In this document: positions 17,129 through 24,975 of the stretch, piece after piece
Layout: every line of letters begins with the position of its first letter
How positions within the stretch are numbered: position 1 is the stretch's first letter
Source of the DNA: Bifidobacterium apousia
Lineage (GTDB): Bacteria > Actinomycetota > Actinomycetes > Actinomycetales > Bifidobacteriaceae
Reading direction: 5' to 3'
DNA length: 64,000 nt
Assembly: GCF_007559275.1 (NCBI RefSeq)
Contig: NZ_VMHK01000001.1
Location: forward strand, 62,001-126,000
Position numbers and translations under genes: made by a program
The notes under the pieces: generated by a model
The model's input: only the letters and a program-made list of their open reading frames with translations
Database searches by the model: none
What the model was told of the DNA's origin: nothing

Positions 17129-18805
17129 ATGACTAGCGTGAACATCAACCGGGCGACGGCCTCCTCTCTGGACCCCCGTGCCCTGAAAGCCACCTCGATA
17201 AAGACCACGGCCGATCCCTCCTCCGAGCAGGAGCCGGCCGCCCTGCACATCACAGCTACCAGCTCCAACCCCAGGATGTTCACCCTGCCCTGGGAGCGGC
17301 CGCTGGCCACCTGGCCCCGGGATCTGCTGGCCAACCTGCCCAGAGGCATATCCCGGCACGTGGTGCGCTTTGTCCACGTGGGCGACGATGTCTACGCCAT
17401 GAAGGAGATCACCCAGCGGGTGGCCGAGCGTGAGTACGAGCTCCTGCGCAAGCTGCAAAAACTGGAGTTGCCCACGGTCAATCCCGTAGCCGTGGTCACC
17501 GGTCGCCACACTCGCGAGGGCGAGCCCCTGGAGGCCATGCTGGTCACCCAGCACCTGAAGTTCTCACTGCCCTACCGTGCCCTCTTTGCCCGCAACCTGC
17601 GTCCGGACACAGCCGAGCGGCTGATCGATGCCCTGGCGGTTCTTCTGGTAAGGCTCCATCTGGCCGGCTTCTACTGGGGCGATGTCTCCCTGTCCAACGT
17701 GCTCTTCCTGCGCGACGCCGATGCTTTCTCGGCCTTCCTGGTCGATGCCGAGACCGGCGATCTGCACGCCAGCCTGACCGACGGCCAGCGCGAGTACGAC
17801 ATCGACCTGGCCAGAACCAACATCATTGGCGAGCTCATGGATCTGGATTCCGGCAACCTGCTGGCCGGCGAGGTGGACGAGGTCGGCGTGGGCAACCGGC
17901 TGGTGGACCGCTACCACTCCCTCTGGAGCGCCCTGACGGACGTGGACAGCTTCGATCCTGACGAGATGTGGAAGATCGAGCGGCGCGTCAACCGGCTCAA
18001 CGATCTGGGTTTCGATGTGGACGAGCTGGAGATGAAGACCGAGGAGGACGGCAACCGGGTGCTGGTGCGCCCCAGGGTGGTCGATGCCGGCTACGCCTCC
18101 CGCAAGCTGCTGCGGCTGACCGGTCTGGATGTGCAGGAGAACCAGGCCCGGCGGTTGCTCAACGATCTGGATGCCTATCGGGCATCCACCTGGCGGCAGG
18201 GCGAGGACTTGGAGATTGTGGCTACCGACTGGATGCGCGAGGTCTTCGAGCCCACCGTGCGCATGATTCCGCCGGAATATCGCTCGCAGATCGAACCGGC
18301 CCAGTTCTTCCATGAGGTGCTGACCCACCGCTGGCTGATGGCCGAGAAGGCCGGCCACGACGTGCCCATGGCCGAGGCTGTGCAGAGCTACATCAGCGAG
18401 TCCCTGCCCGAGTACCGGCTGGACTCCGAGGACATGAAGACCATCAACGAAGAGGCCGACGCCGGGGTGGTCGACGACGAGATGAGTTGGCAGGATGCCC
18501 ATGCCCAGGCTGGTCAGGGTAAGCAAGCCGCCGGTGATCGGACTGACAAGGATGCGAATAGCCATGACGTGGGAGGCCATGACGCAGCTCACAGTGGGGT
18601 GACTGACCAAACCAATGTTGGAGGCGAGGCCGGAGCAGGCACCCAGAAGGACCGTGATCGGGCAGGCGGGGAGGTGCCGTCGCAGCCGGCCTTTGAAGAC
18701 GCCAATGGCGGCCGAAGCTCGCTGAGATCGGTCTACGCCCCTGGCAGCCTGGATGCGGCTGCCGACGAGGACGATCAGGATGATGCGGTCTGGGCCTCCA
18801 GCTGA
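17129..18805 (+). CDS. DUF4032 / lipopolysaccharide-kinase-like protein
   Basis: 558 residues, cytoplasmic. The first 270 resemble WaaP/RIO-like small kinases: a phosphotransferase-like stretch EITQRVAEREYELL, then LHLAGFYWGDVSLSNVLF, where the catalytic Asp would be D of GDVSLSN, and FLVDAETGDL as metal-binding motif. The middle matches the actinobacterial DUF4032 region (RLNDLGFDVDELEMKT, DWMREVFEPTV). The last 100 residues are acidic and low-complexity. The substrate is unknown. It stands alone between a terminator and a convergent rlmB. The ATG at 17129 follows a GGGATGGATGAAGC leader. Confidence 0.8.
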   Translation: MTSVNINRATASSLDPRALKATSIKTTADPSSEQEPAALHITATSSNPRMFTLPWERPLATWPRDLLANLPRGISRHVVRFVHVGDDVYAMKEITQRVAEREYELLRKLQKLELPTVNPVAVVTGRHTREGEPLEAMLVTQHLKFSLPYRALFARNLRPDTAERLIDALAVLLVRLHLAGFYWGDVSLSNVLFLRDADAFSAFLVDAETGDLHASLTDGQREYDIDLARTNIIGELMDLDSGNLLAGEVDEVGVGNRLVDRYHSLWSALTDVDSFDPDEMWKIERRVNRLNDLGFDVDELEMKTEEDGNRVLVRPRVVDAGYASRKLLRLTGLDVQENQARRLLNDLDAYRASTWRQGEDLEIVATDWMREVFEPTVRMIPPEYRSQIEPAQFFHEVLTHRWLMAEKAGHDVPMAEAVQSYISESLPEYRLDSEDMKTINEEADAGVVDDEMSWQDAHAQAGQGKQAAGDRTDKDANSHDVGGHDAAHSGVTDQTNVGGEAGAGTQKDRDRAGGEVPSQPAFEDANGGRSSLRSVYAPGSLDAAADEDDQDDAVWASS

Positions 18806-18820
18806 CTCTTGAGTGTGTGC

Positions 18821-18899
18821 GGCACCGGTCTGACGGATGCTGGCTGCTGTATGTAGACCCTTGCCGCCTGGGTCTGTCCGTCTTCAGGTTGCCGGTGCC
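18821..18899. terminator. Nested three-stem structure between convergent genes
   Basis: Three perfect stems are nested: GGCACCGG (18821-18828)/CCGGTGCC (18892-18899), GACGGA (18832-18837)/TCCGTC (18877-18882) and AGACCC (18855-18860)/GGGTCT (18870-18875). The 79-base element exactly fills the gap between the stops of the DUF4032 gene and rlmB. It probably terminates in both directions but has no T-tract; it could also be a structured RNA. Confidence 0.5.
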
Positions 18900-18908
18900 T
18901 GCCTGGGG

Positions 18909-19901
18909 CTATTTGGCTTGGCTGGCGGACCGTCGGCGTGCCATGGCTACGGCGTAGAGGCTGATGCCGGCCGCCACCGAGGCGTTCAGGGATTCCACCG
19001 AGCTGGAGATGGGGATGGAGGCCAGGGCATCGCAGTTCTCCCGGACCAGGCGGCTCAGCCCCTTGCCCTCGGAGCCTAGGACCACCACGAGGGGATCGGT
19101 CTCGAAGCCGGTCTCGCCTACTATGGCGCTGCCTGCGCCGTCCAGGCCTACCGCATAGTAACCGCGCTCCTTGAGTCCTTGGATGGCCTTGGTCAGATTG
19201 ACCACGCGGGCCACGGGCAGGTGGGCGGCGGCTCCGGCGGAGACCTTCCAGGCTGCAGCTGTGACCGAGGCGCTGCGACGCTCGGGCAGGACCACACCCG
19301 AGGCTCCGAAGGCCGCGGCTGAACGGATGACAGCCCCGAGATTCTGCGGGTCGGTGACCCCGTCCAGGGCGATGAACAGGGGGCGGGCGGCAATCTTGGT
19401 GGCCTGGTCGGCTCCTTCCAGGGCGGCTGCGTGCTTCTCGGCCTTGTCGACCAGGCTCTGCAGGGAGGCGTACTGGTAGGGCTGCACCTTGAGGACCACG
19501 CCCTGGTGGTTGCTGGATCGGGCGATGCGGTTCATCTCCAGACGGTCGGCTTCCAGCAGGTTGAGTCCCTCCTGTCCGGCCAGTCGCACGATCTCCCTGG
19601 TTCTGTCGTCGTGTTCCATCCGGGCGGCCAGATAGAGCTGGCTGGCCGGGACGCCTGCACGCAGGGCTTCCAGGACGGCGTTGCGGCCGATGACCAGGTC
19701 GTCGGAATCGGAGGTGAACCGGTCGGCCCGGCGGCGGGCCGCCAGGCGTGGGTCGGCCGCCTGCCTGCGCTGGGCCGCCTGCCGGGCCTTGTAGGCCTTG
19801 TGGTAGACGCGATCCTCAGCCTTGGGGGTAGGCCCTCGGCCGCGCAGTTTGTTGCGGTGCTTGCCGCCCGAACCCTTGGTCGGGCCTTTCTTGTTAGCCA
19901 T
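18909..19901 (-). CDS. rlmB: 23S rRNA (guanosine2251-2'-O)-methyltransferase RlmB (SpoU family)
   Basis: 330 residues. A basic N-terminal extension (about 1-60, typical of actinobacterial homologues) precedes a substrate-binding domain (GRNAVLEALRAG) and a SPOUT methyltransferase domain. The three SpoU motifs are FIALDGVTDPQNLGAVIRSA, VLGSEGKGLSRLV and IPISSSVESLNASVAAGI. It 2'-O-methylates G2251 of 23S rRNA or a closely related target. The assignment within the TrmH family is by best motif agreement. Single gene, convergent with the DUF4032 gene. Confidence 0.92.
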   Translation of the reverse strand: MANKKGPTKGSGGKHRNKLRGRGPTPKAEDRVYHKAYKARQAAQRRQAADPRLAARRRADRFTSDSDDLVIGRNAVLEALRAGVPASQLYLAARMEHDDRTREIVRLAGQEGLNLLEADRLEMNRIARSSNHQGVVLKVQPYQYASLQSLVDKAEKHAAALEGADQATKIAARPLFIALDGVTDPQNLGAVIRSAAAFGASGVVLPERRSASVTAAAWKVSAGAAAHLPVARVVNLTKAIQGLKERGYYAVGLDGAGSAIVGETGFETDPLVVVLGSEGKGLSRLVRENCDALASIPISSSVESLNASVAAGISLYAVAMARRRSASQAK

Positions 19902-20016
19902 GCCTTCAGTGTAAAGGCAGGCGGGAACCGGTCAGCTGTCTGTCGGATTCAATATCGGCAGGGGCGAAAACAGGCTGTACCTTTGCAGACCGGGCCGCGC
20001 GGATAGGTCGTGCAGG

Positions 20017-20787
20017 TCAACCCAGGGCGGCCACCTGATGAGGATCTGGGAATTCCATCCATTCGACCGGAGACTGCCCGCTCGATGCCGGGGTGACGGC
20101 GATGTGGGCCATGGATGAGCGGCCCGAGGCGCCATGCCAGTGTCTGACCCCTGCCGGGCAGAAGACCACGTCGCCGGGTTCCAGCCTGCGGGGCTGATGG
20201 CCCTCCTCCTGCTCCCACCCCTGCCCGGCGGTGACGATCAGGAGCTGGCCATGCGGGTGGGTGTGCCAACGGTTGACGCATCCGGGTGCGAAGGTCACAT
20301 TGCTGGCTGAGCATTCCGCGTCCGGATCGGTCAGGGGGTGCAGCCAGACATGGCCGGTGAAGTTGGGTCCGTCTGCCGAATCTCCCAATGGATAGGGCCC
20401 TGAATCCGGCTCAGTCCCGGTCGCCGTTGCCGTTGCCGTGGTGTCCTGGCTCTTGTCATCACGGTCGCTCTCACCGTAGACCTCCTTGGCCAGGTCGAAC
20501 GCCGACCATGCCTTGGGCCATCCCGCATAGAAGGCCAGGTGGGTGATCAGCGCCACCATTTCAGTGCGGGTGACGCCATTGCCCTTGGCCATGGCCATAT
20601 GGCTCTTCAACTGGGGGAAGAGCCCCATGCTCATCAGACCTGCGCAGGTAATCATGCTGCGGTCTCGAGCCGAAAGCTCGTCCTCGCGGGACCAGACCTG
20701 GCCGAAGAGCACATCATCGTTGAGATGGGCGAATTGTGGTGCGAACCGACCGAGCCGGTCCTGGCCCGCCGTCTGTTTGATTGCCAT
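20017..20787 (-). CDS. Carboxymuconolactone decarboxylase-cupin fusion protein
   Basis: 256 residues in two domains. Residues 1-105 are a CMD domain (LSARDRSMITCAGLMSMG, THLAFYAGWPKAWSAFDLAKEVYG). After a Thr/Ala linker, residues 140-250 form a cupin with metal-binding histidines in VNRWHTHPHGQLLIVTAGQG and the second cupin motif PGDVVFCPAGVRHWHGA. Such fusions are usually MerR-controlled and linked to quinone or aldehyde stress, but the reaction is not established. The promoter has the 19-bp spacer and dyad of a MerR-type promoter, which fits stress induction. The start at 20787 has GGGAG upstream. Confidence 0.88.
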   Translation of the reverse strand: MAIKQTAGQDRLGRFAPQFAHLNDDVLFGQVWSREDELSARDRSMITCAGLMSMGLFPQLKSHMAMAKGNGVTRTEMVALITHLAFYAGWPKAWSAFDLAKEVYGESDRDDKSQDTTATATATGTEPDSGPYPLGDSADGPNFTGHVWLHPLTDPDAECSASNVTFAPGCVNRWHTHPHGQLLIVTAGQGWEQEEGHQPRRLEPGDVVFCPAGVRHWHGASGRSSMAHIAVTPASSGQSPVEWMEFPDPHQVAALG

Positions 20788-20836
20788 GGGTTGATCTCCC
20801 TGCCATCATCTTGGCCGGATCATTCCGGCAGACTCA

Positions 20837-20867
20837 GCTATACCCCTTCGAGTGCGCTCGAAGTCAA
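20837..20867 (-). promoter_or_regulatory. MerR-type promoter/operator of the CMD-cupin gene
   Basis: On the minus strand, -35 TTGACT (20867-20862) and -10 TATAGC (20842-20837) are separated by exactly 19 bp. The spacer contains the dyad TTCGAG-N4-CTCGAA (20847-20862). A 19-bp spacer bearing a dyad is the hallmark of promoters that MerR-family activators untwist. The regulator gene is not in this window. Confidence 0.75.
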
Positions 20868-20894
20868 GGTGATGGCGGAAGCGGCTGCTGGCAG

Positions 20895-21476
20895 TCAGCC
20901 CGAGACGTCAGCCTTGTAGAAGTTGACGTAGGAGCGGGAAGGGGTCGGACCGCGCTGGCCCTGGTAGTGGGAGCCGTTGTGCTTGGATCCATAGGGGTAC
21001 TGGGCGGGTGAGGAGAGCTGGAAGAAGCACATCTGGCCGATTTTCATGCCTGGCCAGAGTTTGACCGGCAGGGTGCTCACGTTCGACAGCTCCAGGGTGA
21101 TATGCCCTTCGAAGCCTGGATCGACGAATCCAGCAGTGGAGTGGGTCAGAATGCCCAGACGGCCCAGGGAGCTCTTGCCCTCCAGTCGGGCTGCCAGCGT
21201 CGAATCCAGCTTGACATACTCCCAGGTGGATCCCAGAACGAACTCGCCTGGATGCAGGATCCAGGGTTCGTCCTTTGGTACCTCGAACTGCTCAGTCAAT
21301 GCACCCTGGTCCTCCGCTGGATCCACATAGGTGTACTGATGATTGTTGAAGACTCGGAAGTAACGGTCCAGGCGCACATCCACGCTGGAGGGCTGGACCA
21401 TGGCAGGCGTCCACGGATCCAGATTCAGGTGTCCTGCCTGGTGGGCATCCAGGATGTCATGGTCGCTGAGCAGCAT
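20895..21476 (-). CDS. dcd: dCTP deaminase
   Basis: 193 residues, a trimeric dUTPase-fold enzyme that makes dUTP (or dUMP, in bifunctional members) from dCTP for thymidylate synthesis. Visible motifs are [10 protein letters not shown], the substrate-binding [11 protein letters not shown], the catalytic [21 protein letters not shown] and a C-terminal arm with GQRGPTPSR. Actinobacterial homologues such as the M. tuberculosis enzyme are bifunctional DCD:DUT; that activity is possible here but unproven. Start ATG at 21476 behind AAAGGAGAT. Single gene next to the parS-bearing region. Confidence 0.95.
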   Translation of the reverse strand: MLLSDHDILDAHQAGHLNLDPWTPAMVQPSSVDVRLDRYFRVFNNHQYTYVDPAEDQGALTEQFEVPKDEPWILHPGEFVLGSTWEYVKLDSTLAARLEGKSSLGRLGILTHSTAGFVDPGFEGHITLELSNVSTLPVKLWPGMKIGQMCFFQLSSPAQYPYGSKHNGSHYQGQRGPTPSRSYVNFYKADVSG

Positions 21477-21712
21477 GCCGAGGTATCTCCTTTAAGCTCG
21501 TTGGTCGAGGGTCTCTCCGTGGGCGGGAAACCATCCGAAATCCAGTCTAACCGGCCCTATGCCCGCTTTGTGATCCGGCTGGATTCACAGAGAATTTTCA
21601 GATAACACTATCGTCACCATAAGGTAGGTGTTCTTTACTATAACTATCGGCTCAAAAACCGAACGGGCGGTTGACCTCCGTCCGACAACTGATTTCCCTT
21701 TCTTCTCTCTCG

Positions 21713-21745
21713 CCCGGCGGTGTTCATGCACCGCCGGGTTCTCTT
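21713..21745 (+). terminator. Strong hairpin with pyrimidine-rich tail, 35 bp before parS
   Basis: CCCGGCGGTG (21713-21722) and CACCGCCGGG (21729-21738) form a perfect 10-bp stem with a 6-base loop, followed by TTCTCTTC on the plus strand. No plus-strand gene precedes it, so it implies a short untranslated transcript or an insulating terminator. Confidence 0.6.
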
Positions 21746-21772
21746 CATTGTGGAGGGTTTCTGGAACGCTGA

Positions 21773-21788
21773 TGTTTCACGTGAAACC
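21773..21788. other. parS centromere site for ParB
   Basis: TGTTTCACGTGAAACC contains the perfect 14-bp palindrome GTTTCACGTGAAAC and matches the bacterial parS consensus TGTTTCACGTGAAACA at 15 of 16 bases. ParB loads at such sites to segregate the chromosome origin. parS sites cluster near oriC, so the window is probably in the origin-proximal part of the chromosome. It is the only such site seen here. Confidence 0.9.
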
Positions 21789-22050
21789 GTAAGGCCAATG
21801 GGTCAATTGAGTTCGTTTAGGCCTATTACAGGAGGTCAGGCCTTTGCAAACCCCTAAGTCGTCCAGTGCCTAGTTGGGCCAGTCATCTGTTTTTGAGCCT
21901 CAAGGTCGGCGGATACTGACAATGGGACGGAAAGCGCAGTCCAGCTGCATTCTCGGATTCCCTTTCTCAAACGTCTGTATAAGTTGTGCTCCGAGGCACA
22001 GTCCGAACCATAGGCACAGGATTCATGGCAGGAACTGAAGATATGGAAGA

Positions 22051-22085
22051 ACCCCCGTCAGTTATGGCTATGACGGGGGTCCTCC
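22051..22085 (-). terminator. Probable terminator of the nucleoside hydrolase-MFS operon
   Basis: ACCCCCGTCA (22051-22060) and TGACGGGGGT (22071-22080) form a perfect 10-bp stem with a 10-base loop. On the minus strand the stem runs into TTCTTCC, about 210 bp after the MFS stop codon. Confidence 0.6.
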
Positions 22086-22290
22086 ACCGGGGGGAGGGGC
22101 GGCGATCTTCTTGCCATCGGCGGCTGAGGGAAGAGGGGGACTATCACAATGCCGAAAGCAGTCCGAACTCCGCTTCCTCCCCGGTTCGCGCGGCCGGGTG
22201 CCGGGCCTGGACCTGACTCATTCCCAAGGCTGGGGAGAGCGGACCGGGCCGTGCAGCTATCCGACCAAGTATGTGTGAGTCACACCAGCC

Positions 22291-23694
22291 TTACTCCTGG
22301 GGAGCCTTGGCTGACATGGCCTTGTGGAAGACGGCCACGATGATCAGGGCCAGCAGGGCGGCCAGCGCCATGACCCAGAACATGTTGGCCACCTGGGCTT
22401 GGATGCCGGTCTTGACACCCGCCAGGGCATGTGACCCGAATTGGGGATTGGCCATGAGTCCGCTGTAGACAGCCATGCCGATGGAGGCCGAGGTGTTCAT
22501 CATCAGATCCCCGATGCCGATGCCGCGTCCGTTCTGATCCACGGGCAGGGTGGCCGAGAAGGAGTCGTAGAGGGGCGTGTAGGACATGGTGATGCCGGCG
22601 ATGAAGACCGAGGCTAGCGCGGTCAGGACCCAGAAGCCCGAGGTGAGCATCAGGGCCGAACCTGCAGCTCCGGCGATCATGAGCAGGGCAGACAGAATCA
22701 GCATGGGCAGGCGTCCCATGGCGTTCATGATGACTCCGGACAGGCAGCCCACCAGGGTGGCCACGATGTAGACGATGGTCAGGCAGAGGGAGACCTGGCT
22801 CAGGGAGATTCCGTAGATGCGGTCGCCGATCACGTTGTAGATGGGCACGCAGGCGAAGTTGAAGAAGTAGAAGACGAAGAGGGCCAGCAGGACAGCCATG
22901 TAGGCGCCGTTGGTCACGAACCCGCGGCTCAGGAAGGGGTTGGCGCCCTTCCAGACATAGCCAGCGAAGATCAGGATCAGGACGGCCAACACTCCCAGCA
23001 TCCAAGTGGCCGGGAAGGAGAAGTAGACGGCCACGAACCCGGCGATCAGCGCGAACAGGGCGATGCCGAAGACATCGATGCGCTCGCCCTTGATGCCGGT
23101 GTCAGGCGTGTACTTGAGCACCGGGGGGATCAGGAGGATGGAGACCAGCGGCACCAGGAAGAGGTAGCGCCAGTCGATGGAGGTGATCAGTCCGCCGGCG
23201 AAGATGCCCACAGCCGAGGATGCGTAGTAGACAGCGTTGAAGATGCCCAGATAGAAGGCGCGCTCCTTGTCGCTCAGGTACTTCATGGCCATGACCAGGA
23301 AGACCGAACCAGCCACTTGGCCGCCCGCGGTCTGGATCATGCGAGCAAGGACCACGGCCCAGAAGTTCGATGCGCCGAAGAAGCCCAGGAGACTGCCGAC
23401 GATCAGGGCGCCCACGCCGAACAGGGTCATCTTCCGGGGGGAGATGTAGTCGCAGAGGGTTCCGTAGAGCATGCAGACCACGCCCAGGACAATGCCGGGC
23501 AGGGTGCTGATCAGCGAGGCGTTGGCGGACATCCCCAGGGAGTCGCCCACGTTCTGGAAGACCAGGTTGAAGGCCTGGATCATCAGGGTGCCCAGCAGGA
23601 AGATGGTCAGCAGGGCCGGCAGGGCCCGCTTGGTGCTGCGGCGGTTCTCGTCAACGGTCGCTTCGGTGGCCGTTGTGGTGATGGATTCGCTCAT
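22291..23694 (-). CDS. MFS transporter, probably nucleoside or related substrate
   Basis: 467 residues with 12-14 predicted membrane helices. MFS signature-like loops are GTLCDYISPRKMTLFGVGA (loop 2-3) and MARMIQTAGGQVAGSVFL, resembling the DHA2/TCR-like 14-helix group. The charged N-terminal 25 residues are cytoplasmic. It starts 13 bases after a nucleoside hydrolase gene on the same strand, so the pair very likely forms an operon in which this protein imports a nucleoside that the hydrolase then splits. That substrate assignment rests on context only; export of another compound cannot be excluded. Confidence 0.8.
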   Translation of the reverse strand: MSESITTTATEATVDENRRSTKRALPALLTIFLLGTLMIQAFNLVFQNVGDSLGMSANASLISTLPGIVLGVVCMLYGTLCDYISPRKMTLFGVGALIVGSLLGFFGASNFWAVVLARMIQTAGGQVAGSVFLVMAMKYLSDKERAFYLGIFNAVYYASSAVGIFAGGLITSIDWRYLFLVPLVSILLIPPVLKYTPDTGIKGERIDVFGIALFALIAGFVAVYFSFPATWMLGVLAVLILIFAGYVWKGANPFLSRGFVTNGAYMAVLLALFVFYFFNFACVPIYNVIGDRIYGISLSQVSLCLTIVYIVATLVGCLSGVIMNAMGRLPMLILSALLMIAGAAGSALMLTSGFWVLTALASVFIAGITMSYTPLYDSFSATLPVDQNGRGIGIGDLMMNTSASIGMAVYSGLMANPQFGSHALAGVKTGIQAQVANMFWVMALAALLALIIVAVFHKAMSAKAPQE

Positions 23695-23707
23695 GACTGC
23701 CGTCCTT

Positions 23708-24700
23708 CTATCGTTCGCTCTCGGTCTTGCGCACCAGGGTCAGAAGCCTGTCCATGAAGCGCCGGGTGAACCGCTCGGCGTCGACCGACAGGGCCACCTT
23801 GGTGTTCTTGACCGTGTCCAGAAGCCTGCTGGGGTCGCCGATGGTGCGTGCCCGCTGTGGTCCCTCGGTCTCGACCATCAGGTTGGTGGCGAAGGTGGTG
23901 ACCAGGCTGGGGTCGATGGCCACGGCGGCGGCCAGGGGGTCGTGCAGGTTGCAGCCGCCCAGGTAGACCCCGCTCTCCTTTTCGCTGATGTCGATGTAGT
24001 AGTCGGTCATGTCCGCCAGGAAGCGGCCGGCGCTGGTGCCTGTGGCGCGCAGGGCCTGGGTGTCCTCGCGGCTCATCAGCGCCTGGGTGGTCACGTCCAG
24101 GCCGACCATGGTGATGTCTGCGGTGGTGGCGAAGACCCGGTTGGCGGCCTCGGGATCCTGGTTGATGTTGGCTTCCGCGAAGGGTCCTACGTTGCCCGGC
24201 TGGGTCAGCGTGCCGCCCATCATGACGATGCTGATGCGGTCGACGATGTCGGGGGCCTTTTCCAGGGCGGCGGCGATGGTGGTCAGGGCGCCGGTGGGCA
24301 CCACGACCAGCTCGCCCTTGGGGTAGCGGCGGACCGCGTCGATGATGAAGTCTACCGAGCTCTGCTGGCTGGCCTGCCGGTCGGTGCGTGCGGGGATTTC
24401 AATGTTGCCGGTGCCGTTGGCCCCGTGGAAGATTTCGGAGTCCGGCGGAACGCTGAAGGAGTCGGCCGTGCTGGGGTGGTCGATTCCCTTGAAGACCGGG
24501 ATGTCCTCCCGGCCATACATGGCCAGCAACCGCAGATCGTTGTCGACGCCCCGGTCGAGCACTACGTTGCCATAGGTGCCGGTGATCCCGATCAGTTCGG
24601 CATCCGGGGAGCCCAGGACGTAGGACAGAGCCAGCGTGTCATCGATGCCAGTGTCCAGATCCAGGATGATCTTGCGGACGGTTTCCTTGCTTGCTGACAC
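23708..24700 (-). CDS. Inosine-uridine-preferring nucleoside hydrolase
   Basis: 330 residues, IUNH family. The calcium-binding, catalytic motif DLDTGIDD lies at residues 13-20. Conserved HDPLAAAV and a substrate-loop NLMVETEG are also present. It hydrolyses ribonucleosides to ribose and base in the cytoplasm. Start is GTG at 24700 with GAAGGAGA upstream. It leads a two-gene operon with an MFS transporter. A near-perfect 24-bp palindrome lies about 90-125 bp upstream and probably binds its regulator. Confidence 0.92.
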   Translation of the reverse strand: MSASKETVRKIILDLDTGIDDTLALSYVLGSPDAELIGITGTYGNVVLDRGVDNDLRLLAMYGREDIPVFKGIDHPSTADSFSVPPDSEIFHGANGTGNIEIPARTDRQASQQSSVDFIIDAVRRYPKGELVVVPTGALTTIAAALEKAPDIVDRISIVMMGGTLTQPGNVGPFAEANINQDPEAANRVFATTADITMVGLDVTTQALMSREDTQALRATGTSAGRFLADMTDYYIDISEKESGVYLGGCNLHDPLAAAVAIDPSLVTTFATNLMVETEGPQRARTIGDPSRLLDTVKNTKVALSVDAERFTRRFMDRLLTLVRKTESER

Positions 24701-24790
24701 GTTGGTCTCCTTCCCAGAAGGATGGGCAGCCCCAACCTTCTGCTTACCTATGTCGTGCCTTCTCTAGGCTGATTCGTTACTGCCGTGAAA

Positions 24791-24824
24791 CAAACAACCT
24801 GTTTGATGTAACGTTTCATCAAAC
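24791..24824. promoter_or_regulatory. Overlapping palindromes between nucleoside hydrolase and fba
   Basis: GTTTGATG (24801-24808) and CATCAAAC (24817-24824) flank an 8-base centre containing AACGTT; the whole 24 bp is palindromic except for one base pair. A second inverted repeat, CAAACA-ACC-TGTTTG (24791-24805), overlaps it. The central CG and dimension suit a LacI-family regulator. It could control the nucleoside hydrolase operon, fba, or both, since the genes are divergent. Confidence 0.65.
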
Positions 24825-24975
24825 TGTACGGAGCTAAACTACCTGCGGCTTGGAGGCTTGTCAAAGCGCGTCGTGGGCTGTTCGCCATCAGGGCAGAGAC
24901 CTGCAAAAGCCATCGGTGATGTCTGCAGCTGCGAGTGGTCGGCTGCTTTTCCTCGCAACCGACGATAATGAGGGT

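Larger units (their letters stand above)
21477..22290. other. 814-bp gene-free region containing parS and hairpins
   Basis: No convincing coding sequence lies here on either strand. It contains a TATAAC -10-like box (21639-21644), a GU-containing hairpin (21664-21684), a perfect 10-bp hairpin (21713-21738), a parS site (21773-21788) and a 10-bp hairpin (22051-22080) on the distal side. The first three could form a plus-strand transcript of about 90 nt. Confidence 0.6.

Noticed and set aside
15698-17554. A 618-codon minus-strand open frame opposite msmK
   Set aside because: It is antisense to a clear ABC ATPase gene, with a composition typical of high-GC shadow frames and no recognisable domain.
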